A stretch of 64,000 nt of DNA from Murimonas intestini (GTDB lineage: Bacteria; Bacillota; Clostridia; Lachnospirales; Lachnospiraceae). The notes under the pieces were generated by a model, which was given only the letters and a program-made list of their open reading frames with translations, had not been told where the DNA came from and ran no database searches. Numbering within the stretch: the first letter of the stretch is position 1; each line of letters begins with the position of its first letter. The position numbers and the translations under genes were made by a program. The stretch covers positions 62,001-126,000 of the forward strand of contig NZ_JANKBI010000015.1 in the NCBI RefSeq assembly GCF_024622195.1, written 5' to 3'. Below are positions 49,561 to 59,332 of the stretch, piece by piece.

Positions 49561-50961
49561 GTGAATCAACAAGAGAACAAAGGAGCAGAGTATGATTTTT
49601 ATGGGAAGCTGCCCCTGAAAAAAGCTATCCCGCTGGGGCTGCAGCATGTGCTTGCCATGTTTGTGGGCAACCTGACACCGCTGCTTATTATTACGGGGGC
49701 CTGCGGAATGGGCGTGGGCAGTGAATTTGCAGATATGCAGGTAGCCCTTCTGCAGAATGCAATGTGGATAGCAGGTGTTGTCACATTAGTACAGCTGTTT
49801 GCCATAGGACCTGTCGGCGGTAAGGTGCCTATCATTATGGGAACCAGCTCAGGTTTTATCGGTGTGTTCAACAGCGTGGCCCAGGTTATGGGCGGAGGCG
49901 TGCTGGCATATGGCGCCATTATGTGCGCTTCTATGATCGGCGGTATCTTTGAAGGGGTTCTGGGATTCCTGCTCAAGCCTCTCAGAAAGTTTTTCCCTGC
50001 AGTCGTTACAGGAACAGTAGTGCTTTCAATCGGTCTTTCCCTGATCGCGGTAGGTGTCAATTCCTTTGGCGGAGGAAATACGGCGAAGGATTTCGGATCT
50101 GTGGAAAACCTTATACTGGGCGGGATTGTACTGCTGGTCATCGTTATACTGAAGCACGGAACTAAGGGGATGACAAGTGCATCCTCCATCCTGATCGGCA
50201 TTATAGTGGGCTATGTGGCAGCGGCTGTCATGGGGCTGATACTGCCTACAACAGGAGTGGATGCACAGGGAGCTGAATACACAAAGGCATGGGTCCTTAA
50301 CTGGGACAAGGTATCACAGGCCAGCTGGTTCTCGCTGCCGCAGATCCTTCCTGTGAAGCCTGTCTTTGATCTGAGGGCGGTCCTTCCTGTCCTGATCATG
50401 TTCATCGTGACAGCTGTAGAAACTGTGGGAGACATATCAGGCGTAATGGAAGGTGGAATGGGACGCGAAGCTACAGACAAGGAGCTCTCGGGCGGCGTTG
50501 TCTGTGACGGTATCGGGTCCAGCTTTGCAGCTGTGTTTGGCGTACTTCCTAATACTTCCTTCAGCCAGAATGTAGGTCTTGTAACCATGACAAAGATCGT
50601 GAACCGTTTTGCACTGGCTACAGGGGCTGTGTTCCTTATCTTATGCGGACTGTTTCCGAAGCTGGCAGCATTGATATCCATCATGCCCCAGAGTGTTCTT
50701 GGCGGGGCGGCTGTCATGATGTTCTCCTCTATCGTGGTCAGCGGTATCCAGCTGATAACTAAGAAACCTATGACAGCAAGGAGCATAACTATCGTATCTG
50801 TTGCCCTTGGCCTGGGATATGGTATCGGATCTAACGGGGGCGTCCTGGCACAGCTTCCTGACAGCATCCAGCTGATATTCGGCGGCTCCGGCATTGTTCC
50901 GGCAGCGCTCGTTGCTATTGTCCTGAACATTGTGCTGCCTAAAGACAAAGAAGAGGCATAA
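49561..50961 (+). CDS. Xanthine/purine permease (NCS2 family)
   Basis: 466 residues with about 12-14 hydrophobic helices. QNVGLVTMT is the family's signature, with LQHVLAMFVGNLTPLLI at the start. Starts with GTG after AAAGGAG. As the first gene of a xanthine dehydrogenase cluster, the likely substrate is xanthine or uric acid. Confidence 0.92.
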   Translation: MNQQENKGAEYDFYGKLPLKKAIPLGLQHVLAMFVGNLTPLLIITGACGMGVGSEFADMQVALLQNAMWIAGVVTLVQLFAIGPVGGKVPIIMGTSSGFIGVFNSVAQVMGGGVLAYGAIMCASMIGGIFEGVLGFLLKPLRKFFPAVVTGTVVLSIGLSLIAVGVNSFGGGNTAKDFGSVENLILGGIVLLVIVILKHGTKGMTSASSILIGIIVGYVAAAVMGLILPTTGVDAQGAEYTKAWVLNWDKVSQASWFSLPQILPVKPVFDLRAVLPVLIMFIVTAVETVGDISGVMEGGMGREATDKELSGGVVCDGIGSSFAAVFGVLPNTSFSQNVGLVTMTKIVNRFALATGAVFLILCGLFPKLAALISIMPQSVLGGAAVMMFSSIVVSGIQLITKKPMTARSITIVSVALGLGYGIGSNGGVLAQLPDSIQLIFGGSGIVPAALVAIVLNIVLPKDKEEA

Positions 50962-50967
50962 GAGAGA

Positions 50968-51999
50968 ATGAAGAATTTAAAAAAAGCAATCAGTTTATTT
51001 ATTGCAGCTGTGCTCCTGACAACAATGATGTCAGGGCAGGCAGCTGCCGCAGTAAAAATGCCGGAAGCACCAGAAAATGGCATAACTGTAACAGACCAGG
51101 CAGGAAGAGAAGTGACGCTTCAGGCTCCGGCCGGCCGCCTTGTTTCCTCATACTATATTTCTACAGCTATTCTGATAGCCCTTGGCTGTGAGGATGATCT
51201 GAAGGGAATAGAGATGAAGGCTGATACAAGAGAGCTTTATAAGCTGGCGGCTCCTCAGCTGCTGGACCTTCCGGCTGTGGGGTCAGGCAAGGGGATCAAC
51301 GTGGAAGAGACAGCGGCCCTTGACCCGGATCTTGTCATACTGCCGTCCAGGCTGCAGGAGAGCGCTGCAGTGTTTGAAGAGCTGGATATTCCCGTCCTTA
51401 TTGTAGATCCTGAGACACAGGAGGATTTTGAGGCTTGTGTGGCTCTGCTGGCAGAAGTGACGGGCAATAAGGAGAGAGGGAACCAGCTGCTGGCATATTA
51501 TCACGACAAGATGGAAGAGGCCGGGAAACTGACAGAAGGCCTTGAGAGGCCGTCAGTATATCTGGCATCCGGTTCGGGATATCTGAGAACATGTACATCT
51601 AAGATGTATCAGAATGACATGATAGAGGCGGCCGGAGGCAGGAATGTATCAGCGGAGCTTCAGGATGGATATTGGAAAGAGGTATCACCTGAACAGGTGC
51701 TCGCCTGGAATCCGGAATATATCTTTGCTGTCAATTATGCCGAATATTCACTTGAAGACATTGAGAAAGACACGGCTCTGGCTGAAGTGCAGGCTATAAA
51801 GGACGGAAAAGTCTTTACCTTCCCGTCTGAGATCGAAGCCTGGGATTACCCCACACCTTCGTCAGTGCTGGGAGTTTTGTGGCTGACATACCAGCTCCAT
51901 CCTGATGTTTACTCAAAGGATGAATTTATCAGGGAAGCACAGGATTTTTACAAAACATATTTTGATATAACAGTGACAGAAGAGCAGTTGGGGCTGTAA
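50968..51999 (+). CDS. FecCD-type ABC importer, substrate-binding protein (probable molybdate)
   Basis: 343 residues: signal peptide ending in AAAA, then the type III binding fold (ITVTDQAGREVTLQAPAGRL; LDPDLVILPSRLQES). No Cys lipobox. This family takes iron-siderophores, cobalamin or, as in Haemophilus MolA, molybdate. Surrounded by molybdoenzyme genes, so molybdate/tungstate is the best guess. Confidence 0.82.
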   Translation: MKNLKKAISLFIAAVLLTTMMSGQAAAAVKMPEAPENGITVTDQAGREVTLQAPAGRLVSSYYISTAILIALGCEDDLKGIEMKADTRELYKLAAPQLLDLPAVGSGKGINVEETAALDPDLVILPSRLQESAAVFEELDIPVLIVDPETQEDFEACVALLAEVTGNKERGNQLLAYYHDKMEEAGKLTEGLERPSVYLASGSGYLRTCTSKMYQNDMIEAAGGRNVSAELQDGYWKEVSPEQVLAWNPEYIFAVNYAEYSLEDIEKDTALAEVQAIKDGKVFTFPSEIEAWDYPTPSSVLGVLWLTYQLHPDVYSKDEFIREAQDFYKTYFDITVTEEQLGL

Positions 52000-52020
52000 A
52001 TGTAAATTTGGAGGAACATG

Positions 52021-53013
52021 ATGAAACACAGAGGGTTCTGGGTCATGGCGGGGATTCTTGTATTGAGCGTGCTCATAACAAGCTGCATAGGCCGTTTTCC
52101 GCTTACTTTAAAGGAAATATGGGAGATATGCACAGGTACTATGCAGGAAGCTGTTAAAGAGGATGTCTTCCTGAAGATCCGCCTGTCCAGAGCCTTTTTT
52201 GTGGGAATGACAGGGGCGGGGCTGGCGGTTTCAGGACTTGTGTACCAGGAACTGCTGCAGAACCCGCTGGTTTCCCCAGATGTGCTGGGGGTGAGCGGAG
52301 GAGCCTGTGCAGGCGCCGTCGGAGCTATTCTGATGGGCGGGAGTGCACTTGCGGTACAGGCTTCTGCGCTGGCTTTCGGATTGCTGGCAGTTTTTTTGAC
52401 GATCGCACTCTCGGGTCTTATCGGGGGCCAGCGGACGGTCAATATGATTTTGGCAGGTATTGTGGTAAAAGCAGTCGCAGATGCCATAATCATGGGATTT
52501 AAATACTTTGCGGACCCGTCAAGGCAGCTGCCGTCTATTGATTACTGGATGATGGGAAGCTTCCACACTGTCAGATGGACTGAAGTGAGGATGGTGCTGC
52601 CAGTGGTGATTGCGGCGTTTCTTGTACTCTGGCTCATGAGGTGGAAGCTCCAGGTGATGTCCCTTGGCGAGGAAGAGGCAAGGAGCCTGGGGATCCCGGC
52701 GGGCAGGGTGAAGTTCATCTGTATACTGGCAGCTACAGTCCTGGTGGCATCCAGCGTGTCTGTGACGGGCGTGGTGGCCTGGACAGGGCTGATCGTGCCC
52801 CATATGGTACGGTTTTTTACAGGTGATAATCTTATGAAGAATTTTGGGATATGCGGATGCGCAGGCGCCGTCTTCATGATCTGGGCTGATACACTGGCAA
52901 GATCTCTGACAGCAGCGGAGATCCCGGTCAGCATCATTACATCTGCAGCAGGTGCAGTATTCCTGCTGGCTGTTCTGATCCGGCGCAGGAAGAGAGGGGA
53001 GGCGGACACATGA
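52021..53013 (+). CDS. FecCD-type ABC permease
   Basis: 330 residues, about ten membrane helices, with the family's landmark regions (VSGLVYQELLQNPLVSPDVL; GVSGGACAGAVG; VAWTGLIVPHMVRF). Partner of the binding protein before it; same substrate question. Confidence 0.9.
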   Translation: MKHRGFWVMAGILVLSVLITSCIGRFPLTLKEIWEICTGTMQEAVKEDVFLKIRLSRAFFVGMTGAGLAVSGLVYQELLQNPLVSPDVLGVSGGACAGAVGAILMGGSALAVQASALAFGLLAVFLTIALSGLIGGQRTVNMILAGIVVKAVADAIIMGFKYFADPSRQLPSIDYWMMGSFHTVRWTEVRMVLPVVIAAFLVLWLMRWKLQVMSLGEEEARSLGIPAGRVKFICILAATVLVASSVSVTGVVAWTGLIVPHMVRFFTGDNLMKNFGICGCAGAVFMIWADTLARSLTAAEIPVSIITSAAGAVFLLAVLIRRRKRGEADT

Positions 53014-53831
53014 GCGGGGGGACAGTAAAGCTGTCTGCAGAAAAGCTGAATGTGTGGATCGGCAGAAAAAAGATATTAAATGACATCTCCTTCGAATGCC
53101 GCCTGGGGCTTGTGGGTCTTCTTGGAAGAAATGGCTCAGGAAAAACGACCCTCATAAAGGCTATGCTGAACCTGGGCTGCCGTCATGAGGGGGAGGTGTC
53201 TGTGGAAATGCAAAAAGAGGGCGGTGAGGCTGTGCGTGTCAGGCTTTCAGGCCTCTCCGGGCGGGAGCGCGCGCGTTATATGGCATATGTGCCTCAGGAA
53301 CTTCATTCATGGGCACACTGCACCGTGCTGGATTTTGTTGTGATGGGGCGCAGTCCATATCTGGGGTGGCTGCAGAACCCGGGGAAACGTGACTACAATG
53401 AGGCAGGAGAAGTGCTGGAAGCGCTTGGGATCTCCTTTCTGGAACAAAGGTATATGGACCAGATCAGCGGAGGCGAGAGAAAGATGGCTTATCTGGCCCG
53501 GGCGCGGGTACAGAAGGCAGCCTGGATGCTGCTGGATGAGCCGGCGGCAGGACTTGACTTTGGACGGCAGCATCAGTTTTTTGAGGATCTCACAAAATGT
53601 CTCAGGGAGAGCCGCACGGGGGCTATAGTAAGCATCCATGATCCTGTGCTGGCATATACCTACTGTGACCAGTTTCTGATACTGAAGGACGGCAGGATGG
53701 AAACCATGCTGTCCAGGGAAGATGAGGATTTTGAAGACATGTATCTTTTGCAGCTGGAACGGCTCTACGGGAGAAGAGCTGTATTTGCTGATACATCTGA
53801 GGGAAGAACAATGATATGGAGGAGGACGTAA
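53010..53831 (+). CDS. FecCD-type ABC ATPase
   Basis: 273 residues. Walker A LGRNGSGKTT, Q-loop YVPQELHSW, signature ISGGERKMA, Walker B AAWMLLDEPAAGLD. Overlaps the permease by four bases. Confidence 0.93.
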   Translation: MSGGTVKLSAEKLNVWIGRKKILNDISFECRLGLVGLLGRNGSGKTTLIKAMLNLGCRHEGEVSVEMQKEGGEAVRVRLSGLSGRERARYMAYVPQELHSWAHCTVLDFVVMGRSPYLGWLQNPGKRDYNEAGEVLEALGISFLEQRYMDQISGGERKMAYLARARVQKAAWMLLDEPAAGLDFGRQHQFFEDLTKCLRESRTGAIVSIHDPVLAYTYCDQFLILKDGRMETMLSREDEDFEDMYLLQLERLYGRRAVFADTSEGRTMIWRRT

Positions 53832-53835
53832 AAAT

Positions 53836-54633
53836 ATGCTTAAGATAAAAGAATATGTAAAAGCAGAGAGCCTTGAGGAGGCCTACCAGCTGAATCAGAA
53901 GAAAAAGAGCTGTATCCTGGGAGGCATGCTCTGGCTGAAGATGGGCTCACGGACGATTCAGACTGCCATCGACCTGTCGGGGCTGGGCCTGGATAAGATA
54001 GAGGAGACAGAAGAGGCTTTTTCTATTGGATGTATGACAACTCTGCGCCAGCTGGAGAAGCATGAAGGGCTGGAAAAATTAACGCAGGGAGCCATCAGGC
54101 AGAGTGTGGAAAGTATCGTCGGCGTACAGTTCAGAAATCTGGCGACAGTGGGAGGCAGTATATTTGGCAGATTCGGTTTTTCAGACGTGCTGACCTGCTT
54201 TCTGGCCCTGGATACATATGTGGAGCTGTATCACGGAGGCATAATTCCGCTGGAGGAATTTGCTGCAGCCAAAAAAGACAGGGATATCCTGGTGAGGCTG
54301 ATCGTGAAAAAGACACCTGTGCACTGTGTATATATGTCTCACAGGAATACCAGGACAGATTTTCCTGTACTTACTTGTGCAGTGTCAGAAGATGGCAGGG
54401 GAGTGCGCGCTGTGGTGGGAGCGCGTCCGGGCCGCGCTGTCTGTATACGGCTGGAGGAGGACAGCCTGGAGGGTGGTCTGGACGGAAGTCTGGATGCGGC
54501 AGCCGAAGGACTTGCGGCACAGGTCACTACAGGCAGCAATATGCGGGCTGGCGCCTCATACAGGAGTGTTCTGGCAAAGGTGCTGATCAGGAGAGGACTT
54601 TGCCGTCTGCTGGAAGAGAGGGGGATATCATAA
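53836..54633 (+). CDS. Xanthine dehydrogenase, FAD-binding subunit
   Basis: 265 residues of the CO dehydrogenase flavoprotein type: CILGGMLWLKMG near the start, RNLATVGGSIFGRFGFSD as the FAD loop, and the C-terminal RAGASYRSVLAKVLIRRG. Passes electrons from the iron-sulphur subunit to an acceptor. Confidence 0.9.
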   Translation: MLKIKEYVKAESLEEAYQLNQKKKSCILGGMLWLKMGSRTIQTAIDLSGLGLDKIEETEEAFSIGCMTTLRQLEKHEGLEKLTQGAIRQSVESIVGVQFRNLATVGGSIFGRFGFSDVLTCFLALDTYVELYHGGIIPLEEFAAAKKDRDILVRLIVKKTPVHCVYMSHRNTRTDFPVLTCAVSEDGRGVRAVVGARPGRAVCIRLEEDSLEGGLDGSLDAAAEGLAAQVTTGSNMRAGASYRSVLAKVLIRRGLCRLLEERGIS

Positions 54634-54634
54634 G

Positions 54635-55111
54635 ATGAAGATTACAGTGATGTTAAATGGGAAAAAAATAGAGGAAGAAATAAGCCCTGATATGCTGCTG
54701 ATAGACTTTGTGCGGGGGCATGGCTGCTTCAGCGTAAAGAGAGGCTGCGAAACTTCCAACTGCGGCCTTTGTACAGTATTTATGGACGATATGCCGGTAC
54801 TTTCATGTTCAGTTCTTGCAGCCAGGGCATCCGGCCGCCGGGTGGAAACTCTGGAAGGGCTGCAGGAGGAGGCGGAGGAATTTGGCTCTTTTATAGCAGA
54901 TCAGGGGGCAGAGCAGTGCGGTTTCTGCAATCCGGGGATGATCATGAATGCCATAGCTCTGTTCAGGGAGAATCCGGACCCTTCAGATGAAGAGATCAAA
55001 GAATATCTGGCGGGAAATCTGTGCCGCTGTTCAGGGTATGAGGGACAGCTGCGGGGGATCAGGGAATTTCTGGAATACAGAAGATCAAAAAGGACAGGAG
55101 GCGCCATATGA
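54635..55111 (+). CDS. Xanthine dehydrogenase, 2Fe-2S subunit
   Basis: 158 residues with both clusters: Cys38/43/46/58 (CETSNCGLC ... SCS) and Cys95/98/130/132 (CGFC ... LCRC). Typical small subunit length. Overlaps the large subunit by four bases. Confidence 0.95.
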   Translation: MKITVMLNGKKIEEEISPDMLLIDFVRGHGCFSVKRGCETSNCGLCTVFMDDMPVLSCSVLAARASGRRVETLEGLQEEAEEFGSFIADQGAEQCGFCNPGMIMNAIALFRENPDPSDEEIKEYLAGNLCRCSGYEGQLRGIREFLEYRRSKRTGGAI

Positions 55112-57393
55112 GAATAGTAGGACAGCCAGTACAGAAGAAAGACGCTATGTCTCTTGTTACAGGGAAACCAGTCTTTACAGAAGACCTGCAGACTGGGGAC
55201 TGCCTTGTAGTGAAAGTGCTCAGAAGCCCTCATGCAAACGCGTGGGTCCGGTCAGTCAGGACTGATGCGGCAAAAAAGGTGTCGGGGATCGAGGCCATCT
55301 ACACATGGGAGGATGTGCCGGACAAAAGGTTTACGATGGCAGGGCAGACATATCCTGAACCCAGCCCATATGACAGGCTCATCCTTGACAGGCATGTGCG
55401 CTATGTGGGGGATCCGGTGGCGATCGTGGCAGGCGGGAATGAGGCGTGCGTGGACAGGGCGCTGCGTATCTTAAAAGTGGAATATGAGGTATTGCCAGCG
55501 GTTCTGGATTTCAGGAGCGCCAAGGATAATGAGGTACTTGTGCACCCGGAGGAAAACTGGAGAGCTCTCTGTCCGGTGGGCGCTGACAATAAGCGCAACC
55601 TCTGTGCCTGCGGGGAATCCCATGAGGGCGATGTAGATGAGGTATTAAAGGAATGCGATGTTGTGGTGGAAGGCACATACCATACGAGGGCAAACCAGCA
55701 GGCAATGATGGAGACCTTCAGGACGGTCTGCTATATGGATACATATGGCAGGCTGAATGTACTGAGCTCCACCCAGATCGTATTTCATGTCAGAAGGATC
55801 CTTTCTAACGCCCTTGATATACCGAAATCAAAGATACGTGTATTTAAGCCGAGGATCGGAGGAGGGTTTGGCGCTAAGCAGACTGTGGTGGCAGAAATTT
55901 TTCCGGCTTTTGTGACATGGATGACGGGAAAGCCGTCTAAAATGATATTTACCAGGGAAGAATCGCAGACGGCCTCTACCCCCCGCCATGAGATGCAGGT
56001 ATCTGTGAGGGTGGGAGCTATGAAAAACGGGAGAATTCGGGCGATAGATGTCCATACCCTGTCCAACACAGGGGCATATGGAGAGCATGGACCTACAACA
56101 GTAGGGCTCTCGGGACATAAATCCATACCTCTCTATGGATCTTTAGATGCACACAGGTTTTCTTATGAAGTAGTCTACACGAATGTGATGTCTGCGGGAG
56201 CATACAGGGGTTATGGAGCGACACAGGGAATCTTTGCCGTGGAATCGGCAGTTAATGAGCTGGCGGGGAAGCTGCATATGGATCCTGTGGCCCTCAGGGA
56301 TCTGAATATGGTGCGTGAAGGTCAGATCATGCCGGCATACTATGGAGAACAGTCAAACAGCTGTGCCCTGAACCGCTGCCTGGCTAAGGCTGCGGATATG
56401 ATCGGGTGGAAGGAAAAGTATCCGTGCAGAGATATGGGCAATAACAAGGTGCGCAGCGTGGGAGTGGCCATGGGAATGCAGGGGTCAGGGATCTCAGGGG
56501 TGGACGTGGGTTCAGCAGCCATTAAGCTGAACGAGGACGGAAGCTATACGCTGTCTATCGCTGCTGCAGATATGGGGACAGGCTGCGACACTATCCTGGC
56601 CCAGATGGCCGCGGAATGCATGGAATGCTCTGTGGATGAGATTACTGTTACCGGGGCGGACACAGATACTTCCCCTTATGATTCAGGCTCCTATGCCTCC
56701 AGCACCACGTATATTACAGGGCGCGCTGTTGAGAAAGCGTGCCGGAAACTGCAGCAGAGGATATTAGAAGAGGGCGCACGCATGCTGGAGTGCAGTACAG
56801 AGGAGCTGGAGTTTGGCGGCGGCAGGGTGAAGCATCTTGGCGACGGCAGGGAGGTGACTCTGGAGCAGGTGGCGTTCAGTTCTATGTGCGGTAGCAGCAC
56901 TGCGCTTCAGGCTGTGGAGAGCAACAGCTCGCCCGTATCCCCGCCTCCGTTTATGGCGGGAATGGTGGAAATAGAGCTGGACAAAGAGACGGGACATGTG
57001 GAGATCCTGGATTATGCAGCCGTGGTGGACTGCGGTACTGTGGTAAATCCCAACCTTGCCAGAGTGCAGGTGGAAGGCGGGCTTGTGCAGGGGATAGGAA
57101 TGGCTCTGTACGAAAATATACAGTATACGGAAAAAGGACAGCTTCTCAATAACTCATTTATGCAGTACAAAGTACCGACCCGTCTTGATATGGGAAAACT
57201 CCGGGTGGAATTCGAGAGCAGCTATGAGCCTACAGGACCGTTCGGGGCGAAATCTATAGGTGAGATCGTCATCAATACCCCCTCTCCGGCGCTGGCTCAT
57301 GCTATTGCAAATGCCACGGGGATCTGGTTTAAGGAACTGCCCATCACCAGTGAAAAGATAGCCATGGGGCTGCTTGAAAAGGAAAGAAAATGA
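55108..57393 (+). CDS. Xanthine dehydrogenase, molybdenum-binding subunit
   Basis: 761 residues. Ald_Xan_dh domains; GGGFGAKQ and AYRGYGATQG are cofactor-contact motifs, and the C-terminal FGAKSIGEIV includes the conserved catalytic Glu. Oxidises purine or other N-heterocycles. A substrate besides xanthine cannot be excluded by sequence alone. Confidence 0.93.
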   Translation: MRIVGQPVQKKDAMSLVTGKPVFTEDLQTGDCLVVKVLRSPHANAWVRSVRTDAAKKVSGIEAIYTWEDVPDKRFTMAGQTYPEPSPYDRLILDRHVRYVGDPVAIVAGGNEACVDRALRILKVEYEVLPAVLDFRSAKDNEVLVHPEENWRALCPVGADNKRNLCACGESHEGDVDEVLKECDVVVEGTYHTRANQQAMMETFRTVCYMDTYGRLNVLSSTQIVFHVRRILSNALDIPKSKIRVFKPRIGGGFGAKQTVVAEIFPAFVTWMTGKPSKMIFTREESQTASTPRHEMQVSVRVGAMKNGRIRAIDVHTLSNTGAYGEHGPTTVGLSGHKSIPLYGSLDAHRFSYEVVYTNVMSAGAYRGYGATQGIFAVESAVNELAGKLHMDPVALRDLNMVREGQIMPAYYGEQSNSCALNRCLAKAADMIGWKEKYPCRDMGNNKVRSVGVAMGMQGSGISGVDVGSAAIKLNEDGSYTLSIAAADMGTGCDTILAQMAAECMECSVDEITVTGADTDTSPYDSGSYASSTTYITGRAVEKACRKLQQRILEEGARMLECSTEELEFGGGRVKHLGDGREVTLEQVAFSSMCGSSTALQAVESNSSPVSPPPFMAGMVEIELDKETGHVEILDYAAVVDCGTVVNPNLARVQVEGGLVQGIGMALYENIQYTEKGQLLNNSFMQYKVPTRLDMGKLRVEFESSYEPTGPFGAKSIGEIVINTPSPALAHAIANATGIWFKELPITSEKIAMGLLEKERK

Positions 57394-57974
57394 AAGTGAC
57401 ACTGATATACCTGGCGGCTGGAAACAGCCGCCGCTTCGGTTTAAACAAATTATTATATCCTATAGAGGGCAGGGCCATGTACCGCCATCTGCTGGAGCGC
57501 CTGGCAAGTATATGCGAAAGACATGAAGGCTGGGAAGTGCTGGCAGTCACTCAGTATGAGGAGATATACAGTGAGATCATGTCGTCGATGGAGGGAAGGC
57601 CGGTCCGTGTCATTATGTCTCCTGACAGCATCAGAGGGATTTCCATGTCGGTTAAGGCGGGAGTCAGGGCTTCGGGGGATTCTGACGCATGGGCCTTTTT
57701 TGTGGCGGACCAGCCTTTTATGAAAGAAACTACAGCGGAAGGCTTTCTGGAAACAATGGAGAGGGAAGGATGCGAACTGGGCTGTATGGCCAGCGGCGGA
57801 CACCTGGGAAATCCAGCCTGGTTCCTGGCAGATTATGCCCCTGAGCTCCTGGATCTTGCAGGAGACAGGGGAGGAAAGCAGATTATCAGAAAATATTTAG
57901 AGAGAGTCCGCCTGTATGAAGCAGGCGGGGAAAAAGAGCTGCTGGATATTGACACTATGTCAGGTTTACTTTGA
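57390..57974 (+). CDS. MocA-like molybdenum cofactor nucleotidyltransferase
   Basis: 194 residues: LAAGNSRRFGLNKLLYP nucleotide-binding loop, VADQPFM acidic site and GHLGNPAWF. Attaches CMP (or similar) to molybdopterin to prepare the cofactor for the adjacent dehydrogenase. Overlaps the previous stop. Confidence 0.85.
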   Translation: MKVTLIYLAAGNSRRFGLNKLLYPIEGRAMYRHLLERLASICERHEGWEVLAVTQYEEIYSEIMSSMEGRPVRVIMSPDSIRGISMSVKAGVRASGDSDAWAFFVADQPFMKETTAEGFLETMEREGCELGCMASGGHLGNPAWFLADYAPELLDLAGDRGGKQIIRKYLERVRLYEAGGEKELLDIDTMSGLL

Positions 57975-58976
57975 CAGGTCACGCACAGAGCTCCGTTCTA
58001 TAAAATGTGTCTTAATGATCTTGGTTCTGGGAAAATCAGAGTAATCCCCCTGTATCCGCTTCAGAAGCAGCCGGGAGGCCTCGGTTCCCATCTGTGCCAG
58101 GTCCTGGACCACCACAGAGATAGGAGGGTCAAATGCAGAAAAAATCTCATCATCATCAAAGCTTATAAGCGACAGGTCTTCGGGGATGCGAATAGACAAG
58201 TTGTCCAGCTGCTGTATGGCAGAGACCGTCATAAAATAACCAAGCAGAAATACAGCTGTGGGAGGATTTTGCTGAGACATGAGTTTTTTGAATAATTTTC
58301 CAGAAGTTTCGGCAGTAAAGTCTCCGCACATGACTATCTGATCCTGCTCCGGGATGGAAAATTCCCTGCATGCGCTGCGAAAGCCGCGGATACGTTCGCT
58401 TGTAGTATAACTGTCAATATCGCCGCCGATGACACCTACACGGCGGTGTCCCCTTTCCAGGAGATACTTCGTTGTGCAGTAGGCGCTGTAGCAGTTGTCA
58501 GAGGTCACGGAATCACCCGCAGGCTCGGTCATGACCTGGTCCAGATAGATATACGGGATATTATTGGACTTCAGCAGAGTGAACAGGTTGGAACGCTGCA
58601 GGTCCAGAGAAACGATTATGACGCCTTCTACCTGGGCGCTTACAAGGTGACGGTAAACTTCAGACTGGTCCTGGCTGGAAGGATCATATGTGCTGATGAT
58701 AGTTGAATAATTATGCCTCTGCATATACTCTTCCACATAGCTGCAGATAGACCCCCAGAAATAATCACTGATCACAGGCAGCAGGATACAGATGGTGTTG
58801 GTTCTGTGGCTTCTGAGCATTTGTGCCTGTTTGTTGGGGATATATCCCAGACGTTCTATGCTTTCTTCTATTAATTTCTGGTTTTCAGGTAGTATTTTCT
58901 TACCGTTCAGATATTTTGATATTGTCGCCAGGGACAGATTCGTATCCCTGGCGATATCTTTTATTGTAGATCCCAT
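57966..58976 (-). CDS. LacI-family regulator
   Basis: 336 residues: HTH (TIKDIARDTNLSLATISKYL), hinge helix (PNKQAQMLRSHRT) and sugar-binding core (ICILLPVISDYFWG; VGVIGGDIDSYTT; LSLISFDDDEIF). Convergent with mocA by nine bases and divergent from the sugar importer at 59333, whose promoter holds AAACGTTT sites; it probably represses that operon. Confidence 0.92.
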   Translation of the reverse strand: MGSTIKDIARDTNLSLATISKYLNGKKILPENQKLIEESIERLGYIPNKQAQMLRSHRTNTICILLPVISDYFWGSICSYVEEYMQRHNYSTIISTYDPSSQDQSEVYRHLVSAQVEGVIIVSLDLQRSNLFTLLKSNNIPYIYLDQVMTEPAGDSVTSDNCYSAYCTTKYLLERGHRRVGVIGGDIDSYTTSERIRGFRSACREFSIPEQDQIVMCGDFTAETSGKLFKKLMSQQNPPTAVFLLGYFMTVSAIQQLDNLSIRIPEDLSLISFDDDEIFSAFDPPISVVVQDLAQMGTEASRLLLKRIQGDYSDFPRTKIIKTHFIERSSVRDLSK

Positions 58977-59111
58977 AGTTTTCCCTCCCAGGTTCTTATA
59001 AATAAAGGGTAACTGTGAAGGTACTGAACAGTTACACTATTTTAAATTATACTAGTTGCCTATATGTTAGTCAAGTACTGCCCGTAACTGAACATACTAT
59101 ATGAAAAAACG

Positions 59112-59119
59112 AAACGTTT
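59112..59119. promoter_or_regulatory. LacI-type operator (upstream copy)
   Basis: AAACGTTT, within GAAACGTTTAGTTT. Near the regulator's own promoter side. Confidence 0.55.
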
Positions 59120-59205
59120 AGTTTAATTTAAAAAGGTTAACAATTAAAAATCACCTAAAACAGCACGATAAAATTGGATAAAATATACAAAATTTACATA
59201 ATGTA

Positions 59206-59234
59206 TTGACAAAAAAACAATATGGTACTATTAT
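59206..59234 (+). promoter_or_regulatory. Promoter of the sugar importer operon
   Basis: TTGACA (59206-59211), 17-base spacer, TATTAT (59229-59234). The leader has AAACGTTT at 59252-59259, about 11 bases past the expected start. Confidence 0.8.
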
Positions 59235-59251
59235 CTAGTTATAAAAACAAG

Positions 59252-59259
59252 AAACGTTT
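59252..59259. promoter_or_regulatory. LacI-type operator (downstream copy)
   Basis: AAACGTTT inside AGAAACGTTTTAC, positioned to block transcription of the importer operon. Confidence 0.62.
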
Positions 59260-59332
59260 TACTTAGCGCTGAGTTTACGGAGAAAGTTTTTCAGTACATG
59301 ATAAAAATGCAGTAAACGAAAGGAGAAACAAA

